Assembly (NCBI RefSeq): GCF_001423425.1
Contig: NZ_LMNX01000001.1
Span: 888,970-952,969 of the forward strand
Source of the DNA: Rhizobium sp. Leaf306
Lineage (GTDB): Bacteria > Pseudomonadota > Alphaproteobacteria > Rhizobiales > Rhizobiaceae
Direction of reading: 5' to 3'
DNA: 64,000 nucleotides
The position numbers were made by a program, and so were the translations under genes. Positions 8,515-17,580 of this stretch are shown here, one piece after another. Within the stretch, counting starts at the first letter, position 1; every line of letters begins with the position of its first letter. Under the pieces are notes generated by a model. It was not told the DNA's origin, ran no database searches, and was given only the letters and a program-made list of their open reading frames with translations.

Positions 8515-11500
8515 ATGCTTTCGGGCTGGGTGATCATCGTCGCCGCTTTCGCCTATATCCTGCTGCTGTTTGCGGTCGCGAGTTATGGCGACCGGAGAAG
8601 TCGCGTCGTGGGCGTGCCGAAGATCGGCCGGCCCGTGGTCTACGCGCTCAGCCTGGCGATCTACTGCACCTCGTGGACCTATTTCGGTGGCGTGGGTCTG
8701 GCTTCCCGTCGCGGGATTGAATTCCTCGGCATCTATATCGGCCCGATCCTGATGCTGACGTTGGGCATGCCGCTGATCCGACGCATCGTTGAACTCGCGA
8801 AAGCCGAGAAACTGACCTCCGTCGCCGACTTCGTCGCTGCCCGCTATGGCAAGAATTCGACTGTCGCGATGATCGTCGCCATCATCGCGCTGGTGGCCTC
8901 CGTGCCTTATATCGCGTTGCAACTCAAAGCCGTGTCGAGTTCGGTCGCCGTGATGGTCAATCCCTCCGACTACGGGATTGGCAGCGGCAACCTGCATTTC
9001 ATCGATCTGGCCCTGATCGTGACACTGCTGATGGCCGGTTTCGCCATCATGTTCGGCACACGCCATACGGATGCGACGGAGCATCAGGACGGTCTGATCC
9101 TGGCAGTGGCGATGGAATCCGTCGTCAAGGTCTTCGCCTTTGCAACCGTTGGGCTGACGGTGCTGTTCGTGCTGTTCGACGGTCCTGCAGACCTGATGGC
9201 CAAGGCTGCCGACAACCTCCTGATCACCTCGGCACTGTCCTACGAAACGCCGCTCAGCCGCTGGCTGATTTTGATACTGCTCTCGGCCTTCGCCATCCTG
9301 CTTCTGCCTCGGCAGTTCCATGTGACGGTCGTGGAAAACCGCACGGACCGGGAACGCAAGGTCGCTTCGTTTCTGCTGCCGATCTATCTCGTCGCGATCA
9401 ACCTGTTCGTCCTACCGGTGGCGATTGCCGGACTGGTCACGTTCGGTGGAACCGGCAATGCCGACCTCTACATTCTCACGCTTCCGCTCCACGGCAATCT
9501 GCCGGTCGTGACGCTGATCACCTTCATCGGCGGCTTTTCCGCCGCAACCGCGATGGTGATCGTCGAATCCGTCGCACTGTCGATCATGGTGTCGAACGAC
9601 ATCATCATTCCTGTCTTCCTGCGCCGCAAGCTGATGGCGGCACGCTCGGCGCATGGGGGTCGTGCCGATTTCACCCGTGCACTTCTCAATATCCGACGGC
9701 TCGCGATCTTCGCCGTGCTGCTTCTCGGCTACGGCTATTACCGCATGGCGGACACCCAGTCGGGTCTTGCCTCGATCGGCCTTCTGGCGTTTGCGGCGAT
9801 CGCGCAGGTGGCACCCGCGCTGTTCGGCGGGCTGATCTGGCGCCGGGCCAATGCCCGAGGCGCAATCCTTGGCATGTGCCTCGGGTTTGCGGCCTGGGCC
9901 TATCTACTGTTCGTGCCGAGCCTCGGCGGACCGGACAATTCCCACATCGCCGCGGCCGTGCTGAATTTCCTGATCCCCGGCACCGGCATATTCTCCGGTC
10001 CCGAAACCGATCCGCTCGTCAACGCGACGATCTTCAGTCTGGCGCTCAACATGCTGGCCTTCGTGCTCGGCTCTCTGTCCCGCAATCCACGGCCCGTGGA
10101 GCGTTTGCAGGCCGGGATTTTCGTCAAGCGGCATCTGCGCTCGGAGTTTGCGACCCGCGGCTGGAAGACCCGTGTCAGCGTGGGAGACCTCAAGGCGACG
10201 ATTGCGCGCTATCTCGGCGAGGAGCGCATGCAGCGTTCGTTTTCCCACTATGAGCGCACCGCAGGACGCCGTTTCGAGGACGACCAGCCGGCCGATATGG
10301 CGCTGGTGCATTTCTCCGAACAGCTGCTGGGCAGCGCGATCGGTTCTTCCTCGGCACGGCTTGTCTTGTCGCTGATCTTGCAGAAGGCCGAGGATGCAAG
10401 CGCCGATACCGCCTTCCTGCTCGATCAGGCGAGCGAAGCCCTGCAGTATAATCAGGACATGCTGCAGACGGCGCTTTCGCAGATGGACCAGGGAATTGCC
10501 GTGTTCGACAGTGCCGACCGACTGACGATCTGGAACCGGCGTTTTCGCCATCTTCTCGACCTTCCCGACCAGGTCGGCCAGGTCGGATTTCCGCTCTCAG
10601 ATATCGTGGCGATGCTTTCGGACCGCGGTGACATTCCTGCAGACGAACAGGCGGATGTGGTCAACCGGTTCAAGACGCTGGATGCGTCGTTCTCGCTTGT
10701 CGTTGCAAGCGGCGAGCGGATCATCGAAGTGCGCACCAACCCGATGCCGGATAGCGGCATCGTTGCAACCTTCACCGATATTTCCGACCGTGTTGCGGCG
10801 GCAAAGGCGCTGAAACAGGCGAATGAAACGCTCGAACAGCGGGTGACAGAGCGCACCTCAGAGCTAACCCGCGTCAACCATGCACTGGGCCAGGCGCGTG
10901 CCGAGGCCGAGGAAGCCAATATCGGCAAGACACGTTTCTTTGCCGCTGCCGGCCACGATATCCTGCAACCGCTCAATGCCGCGCGGCTGTACTCATCCGC
11001 ACTGGTCGAGCGCATGACGCCTGCCGACCGCAACGGTCCGCTGGTGCGCAACATCGATTCCGCGCTCGAATCGGTTGAGGCGATCCTTGGGGCGGTACTG
11101 GATATTTCGCGGCTCGACACCGGCGCAATGAAGCCGCAGCTTGAAACCATCGCCCTCGACGACCTGTTGCGCCGAATCGCGACCGACTATGAGCCGATGG
11201 CGCGCGAGAAGAACCTGACCTTCGTGGTGATGCCGACCTCACTCAGGGTTCGCTCCGACGCCAATCTCCTGCGCCGGCTGGTGCAGAATCTGGTGTCCAA
11301 TGCGATCAAATACACAATCAGCGGCAAGGTTCTGGTCGGCGCGCGGCGGCATGGCGGGCGAGTATCGATCGAAGTGCACGACTCCGGCATCGGCATTCCG
11401 GCAGCCCAGTTCGAGACCGTGTTCAAGGAATTCGCAAGGCTCGACGAAGGGGCGAAAACCGCAACCGGTCTCGGCCTCGGTCTTTCCATCGTCGACCGTA

Positions 11501-12036
11501 TTTCGCGCGTGCTCGACCACCCCGTGCAGCTTGCATCGAGGCCCGGTCGCGGAACCATCTTCAGGGTGGATCTGCCGCTCGACGCATCGGTCGCGCGACC
11601 GGCGAAAGCCTCCGAGCGGCCTGAACGGCGCAAACGCTCGCAGCCGCTGACCGGGCTGAGGGTTCTGTGCATCGACAACGAGCCGAAGATTCTGGAGGGG
11701 ATGGCGCTGTTGATTACGGGTTGGGGTTGCACGGTCAGGGAAGCGCAGTCCATCACAGCGCTGGACGAAATCACCCGTTCGGGTGAGCCGGCGCCGGATA
11801 TCATTATCGCCGATTATCATCTCGATGACGGCGACGGGATCGCGGCGATCCAGTCGCTGCGTGCCGCTTACGAGGCCGATGTTGCGGCCCTGCTCATCAC
11901 CGCCGATCGGTCCGCGGATGTGCGCAACGAGGCTGAGAAACACGGCATTTCACTGCAGCACAAGCCGGTGCGACCGGCGGCGCTGCGCGCTTACCTCACC
12001 CAGATCGCCGGTCTGCGGCGTCTCGCGGCGGAATGA
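8515..12036 (+). CDS. Hybrid histidine kinase with N-terminal sodium/solute symporter domain and C-terminal receiver
   Basis: A 1173-residue membrane sensor. Residues about 1-500 form a sodium:solute-symporter (PutP-like) multi-helix domain. Then come a linker, a PAS-like domain at about 655-765, a coiled coil (765-805), a HisKA domain with the phospho-accepting His in AAGHDILQPLNAAR near residue 813, a HATPase domain (NLVSNAIKYT, GIGIP, GLGLGLSIV) at about 920-1020, and a receiver domain with phospho-Asp in IIADYHLDDG near residue 1100. This is the CbrA-like architecture with an added receiver. Such proteins may couple substrate uptake or binding to phosphorelay. The cognate regulator is not adjacent. 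GGGGAGGAG precedes the ATG at 8515. Confidence 0.93.
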   Translation: MLSGWVIIVAAFAYILLLFAVASYGDRRSRVVGVPKIGRPVVYALSLAIYCTSWTYFGGVGLASRRGIEFLGIYIGPILMLTLGMPLIRRIVELAKAEKLTSVADFVAARYGKNSTVAMIVAIIALVASVPYIALQLKAVSSSVAVMVNPSDYGIGSGNLHFIDLALIVTLLMAGFAIMFGTRHTDATEHQDGLILAVAMESVVKVFAFATVGLTVLFVLFDGPADLMAKAADNLLITSALSYETPLSRWLILILLSAFAILLLPRQFHVTVVENRTDRERKVASFLLPIYLVAINLFVLPVAIAGLVTFGGTGNADLYILTLPLHGNLPVVTLITFIGGFSAATAMVIVESVALSIMVSNDIIIPVFLRRKLMAARSAHGGRADFTRALLNIRRLAIFAVLLLGYGYYRMADTQSGLASIGLLAFAAIAQVAPALFGGLIWRRANARGAILGMCLGFAAWAYLLFVPSLGGPDNSHIAAAVLNFLIPGTGIFSGPETDPLVNATIFSLALNMLAFVLGSLSRNPRPVERLQAGIFVKRHLRSEFATRGWKTRVSVGDLKATIARYLGEERMQRSFSHYERTAGRRFEDDQPADMALVHFSEQLLGSAIGSSSARLVLSLILQKAEDASADTAFLLDQASEALQYNQDMLQTALSQMDQGIAVFDSADRLTIWNRRFRHLLDLPDQVGQVGFPLSDIVAMLSDRGDIPADEQADVVNRFKTLDASFSLVVASGERIIEVRTNPMPDSGIVATFTDISDRVAAAKALKQANETLEQRVTERTSELTRVNHALGQARAEAEEANIGKTRFFAAAGHDILQPLNAARLYSSALVERMTPADRNGPLVRNIDSALESVEAILGAVLDISRLDTGAMKPQLETIALDDLLRRIATDYEPMAREKNLTFVVMPTSLRVRSDANLLRRLVQNLVSNAIKYTISGKVLVGARRHGGRVSIEVHDSGIGIPAAQFETVFKEFARLDEGAKTATGLGLGLSIVDRISRVLDHPVQLASRPGRGTIFRVDLPLDASVARPAKASERPERRKRSQPLTGLRVLCIDNEPKILEGMALLITGWGCTVREAQSITALDEITRSGEPAPDIIIADYHLDDGDGIAAIQSLRAAYEADVAALLITADRSADVRNEAEKHGISLQHKPVRPAALRAYLTQIAGLRRLAAE

Positions 12037-12242
12037 CGCAAACTGCTTAAAAAGCTGTTCATCGAATAGTCATCACAGACTGTTTACGGTTGAAATGTCT
12101 GAACGTCAGATACAAAGCGAGTGTCGCTCGGAACTCTCCGGCGCGTCGCGACGTTTAGGCGCGTGACTTCCCGGCCCGGAGAGGCCTTACGGACCGAAAG
12201 GCACGAGGCCATCGGAACCGGTAGAGACGGAGACCGCGACCG

Positions 12243-13487
12243 ATGAAACGATTCGAGATCATTGACGGGATGCGGGGATATTTCCTTGTATTTATGGTTC
12301 TCAACCACCTGATATTTGCCGGTGGCTACTTCCTGGTCAAAATCAACCACAATCAGCTTGCTTTTGTCGAGGATGCGCAGGGCTTCGTGTTCCTGTCCGG
12401 CCTGATGATCGGCATGGTCTATGCCCGCAAGATGATGAAAGGCGGATATGCCGCCGGTCGCACTGCGATCTACAGCCGTGCCTTCGAGCTCTATCGCTAT
12501 GCCATGGGCATCGTGATCGCCGTGCTGGTGGCGCAGATGCTGCTGCCGGGGGCCTATTCGGTCTGGTTCAACTGGCTGGGCTATACCAATTTCGACGATC
12601 CGCTGCGTCTCGCTGCGATCGCCACCTTCCTATACCAGCCGACCTTCATGGACATCCTGCCGCAGTATATCGTCTACATGCTGTTTGCACCGATGCTCAT
12701 CAAGCTGGTGCTTGATGACAAGTGGCACTACGTGGTCGCCGCCTCGATCATGATGTGGATGGCCGGACAGCTGGGTCTGCATCAGATCGCAACGATCCCG
12801 ATCAATGAGCTGATCATGGGCTCGGACGATCAGGGCATCCGCGTGTCGTTCAACCTGTTCGGCTGGCAGATCGTGTTCTTCTCGGGCCTCGTTCTCGGTG
12901 CGTTGACCTCGTCCGGCAAGATCAACTGGGGCAAGATCCTGTCGCCAGACAACACGTTCATCCCCAAGGTGGCGCTGGTGCTGGTGATGTTCTTCCTGCC
13001 GCTGCGCCTGATTACCGCCAACGAGCTGATGCCGGCCTACATGATCGGCAAGTTCGCCTCGATGGAAATCCGTGCCGATTTCGGTCCGGTCTATCTCCTG
13101 AACTTCGCCGCGATGGGTCTTCTCGTCACCTGGCTGCTCGTTGCCGGTCCGCAGCACAAGGCAAACTGGGTGCGTAACATCGCGTCTGCCGTGACCTGGG
13201 TGTTCACCCTGCGGTACCTGCGCCTGCTCGGCCGCCACTCGCTCTACGTCTATGTATGGCACGTCGCGATCGTCTACTTCGTATACTACTTCGATGGTCG
13301 TACGCCGGAACTCGGCGAGTGGACGAAGACTGCGATTGCGCTGACCGCCGTCGGCCTTCTCTCGATCCCTGCCCTATGGCGCGAGCGCGACAAGTTGCTC
13401 GGCACGGCGGAGTCGGCACCTGCGAAGAACCTGAAGTCGCCAAAGCCGGCGGCCCAGAGCGTTCCGCAGCAGATGGTCATCCGGTAA
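12243..13487 (+). CDS. opgC: OpgC family membrane acyltransferase (periplasmic glucan modification)
   Basis: A 414-residue polytopic protein with about ten hydrophobic segments, matching the OpgC family. It opens with FEIIDGMRGYFLVFMVLNHL, whose conserved D-GxRG and downstream N/H fit the related acyltransferase-3 fold. OpgC transfers succinyl groups to osmoregulated periplasmic glucans, giving them negative charge. The 206-base leader contains no other gene. The transcript ends at the terminator at 13509-13538. The C terminus is a short Pro/Lys/Ala-rich cytoplasmic tail. Confidence 0.88.
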   Translation: MKRFEIIDGMRGYFLVFMVLNHLIFAGGYFLVKINHNQLAFVEDAQGFVFLSGLMIGMVYARKMMKGGYAAGRTAIYSRAFELYRYAMGIVIAVLVAQMLLPGAYSVWFNWLGYTNFDDPLRLAAIATFLYQPTFMDILPQYIVYMLFAPMLIKLVLDDKWHYVVAASIMMWMAGQLGLHQIATIPINELIMGSDDQGIRVSFNLFGWQIVFFSGLVLGALTSSGKINWGKILSPDNTFIPKVALVLVMFFLPLRLITANELMPAYMIGKFASMEIRADFGPVYLLNFAAMGLLVTWLLVAGPQHKANWVRNIASAVTWVFTLRYLRLLGRHSLYVYVWHVAIVYFVYYFDGRTPELGEWTKTAIALTAVGLLSIPALWRERDKLLGTAESAPAKNLKSPKPAAQSVPQQMVIR

Positions 13488-13508
13488 AGACGACTATCGT
13501 TCGCATAC

Positions 13509-13538
13509 AAAAAAGGGCGGCTCCAAGCCGCCCTTTTT
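13509..13538. terminator. Bidirectional intrinsic terminator between opgC and the fadJ-like gene
   Basis: Perfect 8-bp stem GGGCGGCT (13515-13522) / AGCCGCCC (13526-13533) with a 3-base loop, flanked by six A residues on the left and five T residues on the right. It therefore works for both convergent genes. Confidence 0.93.
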
Positions 13539-13559
13539 CATGGTCGCTTGACGGCGACG

Positions 13560-15773
13560 TCAGGCCGCCTGGCCGATTTTCGCATAAGGGTCGAACCGAC
13601 CGTAGAAGGTCTCTCCGTTCGCCGCCATGTCCTTGAGCAGCTGCGTCGGCTTGAAATGGCTGCCATATTGCGCGGCCAGCTTTTCGGCGAGTTCGACAAA
13701 GGTCTTCACACCCATGCCGTCGATGTAGGACAGCGTGCCACCCGTATAGGGGGCAAAGCCGAAGCCAAGGATGGAGCCGACATCGGCTTCGCGCGGATCG
13801 GTGACGATGCCTTCCTCGACGGTGCGGGCGGCTTCCAGTGCGATCGTCACGAGGAAGCGCTGCTTCAGCACGGAGACGTCGACGTCTCCAACTGGCTTCT
13901 GTGGATAGAACTCCTTCAGGCCGGGCCAGAGCGATTTCTTCGCGGGCTTGGCGGGGTAGTCGTAGAAGCCCTTGCCGTTCTTGCGGCCGCGGCGATCGAG
14001 CACATCGACCATGTTGTCGATCAGCGCCATGTGTTCCGGCTTGACCGAGTTGGGGCCGAGATCGGCGATCGAGGCCTTCATGATCTTCTGGCTGAGATCG
14101 ACGGCCACTTCATCGTTAAGAGACAGCGGGCCGACCGGCATGCCGGCCATCTTGGCGGCATTCTCGATCATGGCTGCCGGCACGCCTTCGGCCAGCATGT
14201 CATAGGCTTCGTTGATATAGCGGAAGACGCAGCGGTTGACGAAGAAGCCTCTCGTGTCGTTGACGACGATGGGCGTCTTCTTGATCTTGCCGACGAAATC
14301 CAGCGCCACGGCAAGTGCCCTGTCGCCCGTCTTTTCGCCCAGGATGACTTCGGTCAGCATCATCTTTTCGACCGGCGAGAAGAAATGCACGCCGACGAAC
14401 TGGTCCGGACGCTTGGAGTTTTCCGCGAGGCCCGAGATCGGAAGGGTGGAGGTGTTCGACGCGAAGATCGTGGTTTCCGGAATAACCGCTTCGACCGCCT
14501 CGATCACGGCCTTCTTGACCTTGCGGTCTTCGAACACCGCCTCGATGACGAGATCGGCATCTGCAAGTGTCGAATAGTCCGGCGTGGCGGTGACGAGCGA
14601 GAGGAGCTTTTCGCCCTCCTCCTTCGTCAGGCGACCCTTGGCGACGCTGTCGGATACCAGCTTTTCGGAGACGGCCTTGCCCTTGTCGGCTGCTTCCTGG
14701 CTCTGGTCGATCAGCACGACGGGAATGCCGGCGGCAGCGGTCACATAAGCGATCGAGGCACCCATGAAGCCGGCGCCGACCACGCCGACCTTCTTGAATT
14801 CGCTTTTTGGAACGCCTGCCGGACGACGGGCGCCCTTGCCCAGTTCCTGCATCGAGATGAACAGCGAGCGGATCATCGAGAAGGCTTCGGTCGTGCCGAG
14901 GATCTGCGTGAAATAGCGCTGCTCGACCTTGAGCGCCGTATCGAAGGGCAGTTGAAGACCCTCATAGACGCATTTGAGGATGGCGAGCGCGCCCGGATAG
15001 TTGCCTGCCGTCTCACGGCGCAGGATGGCGGGAGCCGCCGGGAAGAGCTGGGCAGCCTGTGGCGTCCAGACCCCGCCGCCGGGTGCCTTGAAGCCCTTTT
15101 CGTCCCACGGAGCGACGGGCTTCAAACCATCCTTGATCATCTGCTTTGCAGCGGTCACGAGCTGATCGGGTTCGACGACCTGATGCACGAGACCCATCGC
15201 CTTGGCGCGTTGCGGCGTCAGCGTCTGACCGGTCGTCATCATTTGCAGGGCGGACTGGGCATCGGTCAGGCGTGAGACACGCTGCGTGCCGCCGGCGCCT
15301 GGAAAGATGCCGACCTTGACTTCAGGCAGCGCGAGCTTGACCGACTTGGAATTGGCGACGACGCGACCGTGGCAGGCCAGCGACAGCTCGAGAGCGCCGC
15401 CCATGCAGGTGCCGTTGATGGCCGATACCCAGGGCTTGCCATTGGTTTCGATGGCGCGGAACAGCCAGGTCATTTGCCCTGCAACCTCGAACAGCTTCTG
15501 CTTGGCGGTAACCGGGTCCTGTGCGGTCGCTTCCTGCAGCATGGAGAACATGCCGCGGATCATGGTGAGGTCGGCACCGCCGGAAAACGAGGATTTGCCG
15601 CTGGTAAAGACGACGCCCTTGATCGCGGCATCCGCGACCGTTGCCTTCAGGATCGCGTCGAGTTCTTCCAACACCTCGGCGGTAAAGACGTTCATCGACT
15701 TGCCCGGCATGTCCCAGGTCACGACAGCAATGCCGTCGGCGTCGGTTTCGATGGTGAAGTTGGTGTAGGTCAT
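13560..15773 (-). CDS. fadJ: Fatty acid oxidation multifunctional protein (enoyl-CoA hydratase / 3-hydroxyacyl-CoA dehydrogenase)
   Basis: A 737-residue bifunctional beta-oxidation enzyme. Residues about 1-190 are a crotonase domain ([11 protein letters not shown] and [14 protein letters not shown] form the oxyanion hole; [19 protein letters not shown] carries the catalytic Glu). Residues about 325-500 are the NAD-binding 3-hydroxyacyl-CoA dehydrogenase domain ([27 protein letters not shown]). The C-terminal dehydrogenase domain follows. It hydrates enoyl-CoA and oxidises the product to 3-ketoacyl-CoA for the thiolase encoded upstream. It is the last gene of a minus-strand cluster acd-thiolase-cupin-fadJ and ends at the shared terminator. 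Confidence 0.94.
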   Translation of the reverse strand: MTYTNFTIETDADGIAVVTWDMPGKSMNVFTAEVLEELDAILKATVADAAIKGVVFTSGKSSFSGGADLTMIRGMFSMLQEATAQDPVTAKQKLFEVAGQMTWLFRAIETNGKPWVSAINGTCMGGALELSLACHGRVVANSKSVKLALPEVKVGIFPGAGGTQRVSRLTDAQSALQMMTTGQTLTPQRAKAMGLVHQVVEPDQLVTAAKQMIKDGLKPVAPWDEKGFKAPGGGVWTPQAAQLFPAAPAILRRETAGNYPGALAILKCVYEGLQLPFDTALKVEQRYFTQILGTTEAFSMIRSLFISMQELGKGARRPAGVPKSEFKKVGVVGAGFMGASIAYVTAAAGIPVVLIDQSQEAADKGKAVSEKLVSDSVAKGRLTKEEGEKLLSLVTATPDYSTLADADLVIEAVFEDRKVKKAVIEAVEAVIPETTIFASNTSTLPISGLAENSKRPDQFVGVHFFSPVEKMMLTEVILGEKTGDRALAVALDFVGKIKKTPIVVNDTRGFFVNRCVFRYINEAYDMLAEGVPAAMIENAAKMAGMPVGPLSLNDEVAVDLSQKIMKASIADLGPNSVKPEHMALIDNMVDVLDRRGRKNGKGFYDYPAKPAKKSLWPGLKEFYPQKPVGDVDVSVLKQRFLVTIALEAARTVEEGIVTDPREADVGSILGFGFAPYTGGTLSYIDGMGVKTFVELAEKLAAQYGSHFKPTQLLKDMAANGETFYGRFDPYAKIGQAA

Positions 15774-15788
15774 TGGGTTCCTCCCCTA

Positions 15789-16172
15789 TCAGGCCGACAA
15801 ATGGCTGCGCTGGGTTTCCAACGTCCTGGTCTTTTCGACCACGACATCGCCGGTGTGCTTCGTCTCGGACGGCTCGAACAAGAGTATCCAGCACTCATCG
15901 GCCGCGACCGGATTGTGCTCGACGCCCTTCGGAACGACATGGAAGTCGCCTGCCTTCATATGAACATGCGGCCGGTCCCGATATTCGATCGTGAGTTCGC
16001 CCTTCCAGATGAGGAACAGTTCGTCCTCGTCGCGATGCGAATGCCAGGTCAGATGATCCTTGACCTTCGCGACCTTCACGCTCTGTCCGTTGAGATCGGC
16101 AATGACGCGTGGAGACCAGTGGTCGTCAACATGCGCAAATTCGTCTTCGATTGTACCCGTATTGAAGCTCAC
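15789..16172 (-). CDS. Cupin domain-containing protein
   Basis: A 127-residue single-domain cupin. [21 protein letters not shown] is cupin motif 1, with two His and one Glu as metal ligands; [10 protein letters not shown] is motif 2 with the third His. The start is GTG, two bases after the thiolase stop, with GAGAGGG upstream, so it is translationally tied to the thiolase gene. It sits inside the beta-oxidation cluster but has no known role there; it could bind or process an acyl or CoA-linked product, which is speculation. Confidence 0.82.
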   Translation of the reverse strand: MSFNTGTIEDEFAHVDDHWSPRVIADLNGQSVKVAKVKDHLTWHSHRDEDELFLIWKGELTIEYRDRPHVHMKAGDFHVVPKGVEHNPVAADECWILLFEPSETKHTGDVVVEKTRTLETQRSHLSA

Positions 16173-16174
16173 GA

Positions 16175-17383
16175 TCAGACCCTCTCGATGACGGTCGCGG
16201 TGCCCATGCCGGCGCCGATGCAGAGCGTGACCAATGCGGTGTTGAGATCGCGGCGTTCCAGTTCGTCGAGGACGGTGCCGAGGATCATCGCGCCGGTGGC
16301 ACCGAGCGGGTGACCCATGGCAATCGCGCCGCCATTGACGTTGATGATGTCGTGGGAAATGTCGAACGCCTGCATGTAGCGCAGCACGACGGCGGCAAAG
16401 GCCTCGTTGAGTTCGAACAGGTCGATATCGGCAATCGTCATGCCGGTGCGGGCCAGCAGCTTTTCGGTGACGTCGACTGGGCCGGTCAGCATCAGCGCCG
16501 GGTCGGAGCCGATGTTTGCGAACGCGCGGATACGGGCGCGCGGCTTGATGCCCATGCTTTCGCCGCCGGCCTTGGAGCCGATCAGGACGGCTGCAGCGCC
16601 ATCGACGATGCCAGACGAATTGCCGGCGTGGTGGACGTAATTGATCTTTTCGATTTCCGGATGTGCCTGGATGCCGACAGCTTCGAAACCGCCCATTTCG
16701 CCGGGCATCTGGAACGAGGCATTGAGCGAGGCCAGCGCCTGCATGTCGGTTGTGGGCCGCATATGCTCGTCGCGGTCGAGAATGGTCAGGCCGTTCTGAT
16801 CCTTGACCGGGATCACCGAGTTCTTGAAGTAGCCGGCATCCCAGGCTTTTCCGGCGCGCTTCTGGCTTTCGACGGCATAGGCATCGACGTCATCGCGGGA
16901 GAACCCGTATTTCGTCGCGATCAGATCGGCCGAGACGCCCTGCGGCATGAAGTAGGACGGGAAGTTGACCGAAGGGTCCATGTACCAGGCGCCACCGGAC
17001 ATGCCCATGCCGACGCGCGACATCGATTCGACACCGCCGGCAATGACGATGTCGTCGGATCCGGCTGCGATCTTACCGGCGCCGAAATTGACGGCATCAA
17101 GGCCCGATGCGCAGAAACGGGAGATCTGCATGCCGGGTGCCCGGGTCGAATATCCCGCTTCGAAGGCTGCGGCCTTGGGGATGACGGCGCCGCTATCCAT
17201 GACCGGATCGACGCAACCCATGATGATGTCGTCGACGGTTTCCGTATCGAGCCCGTTGCGATCACGGATGGCTTCGAGGGTCTTTGCCGCGAGACGGACA
17301 GCCGGCACTTCGTGCAACGAGCCGTCCTTCTTGCCGCGACCGCGCGGCGTGCGCACGTGATCGTAAATGAAGACTTCGGTCAT
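16175..17383 (-). CDS. Acetyl-CoA C-acyltransferase (thiolase)
   Basis: A 402-residue thiolase. Active-site landmarks are all present: nucleophilic Cys91 in [19 protein letters not shown], the [18 protein letters not shown] histidine loop and the C-terminal [11 protein letters not shown] with the second Cys. It performs the thiolytic cleavage of 3-ketoacyl-CoA, the final step of beta-oxidation, or the reverse condensation. It pairs with the FadJ-like enzyme in the same operon, which favours a degradative FadA-like role over a PHB-type role. Confidence 0.93.
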   Translation of the reverse strand: MTEVFIYDHVRTPRGRGKKDGSLHEVPAVRLAAKTLEAIRDRNGLDTETVDDIIMGCVDPVMDSGAVIPKAAAFEAGYSTRAPGMQISRFCASGLDAVNFGAGKIAAGSDDIVIAGGVESMSRVGMGMSGGAWYMDPSVNFPSYFMPQGVSADLIATKYGFSRDDVDAYAVESQKRAGKAWDAGYFKNSVIPVKDQNGLTILDRDEHMRPTTDMQALASLNASFQMPGEMGGFEAVGIQAHPEIEKINYVHHAGNSSGIVDGAAAVLIGSKAGGESMGIKPRARIRAFANIGSDPALMLTGPVDVTEKLLARTGMTIADIDLFELNEAFAAVVLRYMQAFDISHDIINVNGGAIAMGHPLGATGAMILGTVLDELERRDLNTALVTLCIGAGMGTATVIERV

Positions 17384-17440
17384 GGTGTCATCTCCCTTGG
17401 TGGCAAATTACATTGCCTTTGTTTCACTGCGGGAGAGAAG

Positions 17441-17575
17441 ACCCCTCCCAAACCCTCCCCACAAGGAGGAGGGCTTATCCCGCCGCGCCGCCGATGTTCA
17501 ATCGGGACGAGCGGTCGCCACACATTTTCTCCCCCCTTCTAGGGGGAGATGGCCGGCAGGCCAGAGGGGGTAGCC
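17441..17575. repeat. Rhizobial-type intergenic mosaic repeat
   Basis: The 197-base gap between thiolase and acyl-CoA dehydrogenase holds two C-rich/G-rich modules: CCCTCCCCACAAGGAGGAGG near 17454-17473 and CTCCCCCCTTCTAGGGGGAG at 17529-17548, followed by GGCCGGCAGGCC. The pattern resembles the abundant short palindromic elements scattered through Rhizobium genomes (RIME-like). It may form hairpins in the operon mRNA. Family assignment is from memory of the pattern. Confidence 0.6.
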
Positions 17576-17580
17576 AACGC

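Noticed and set aside
13548..15275. 575-residue plus-strand frame antisense to fadJ
   Set aside because: It lies opposite a fully conserved enzyme gene and has a Gly/Arg/His/Asp-rich composition typical of complementary GC-rich codons.
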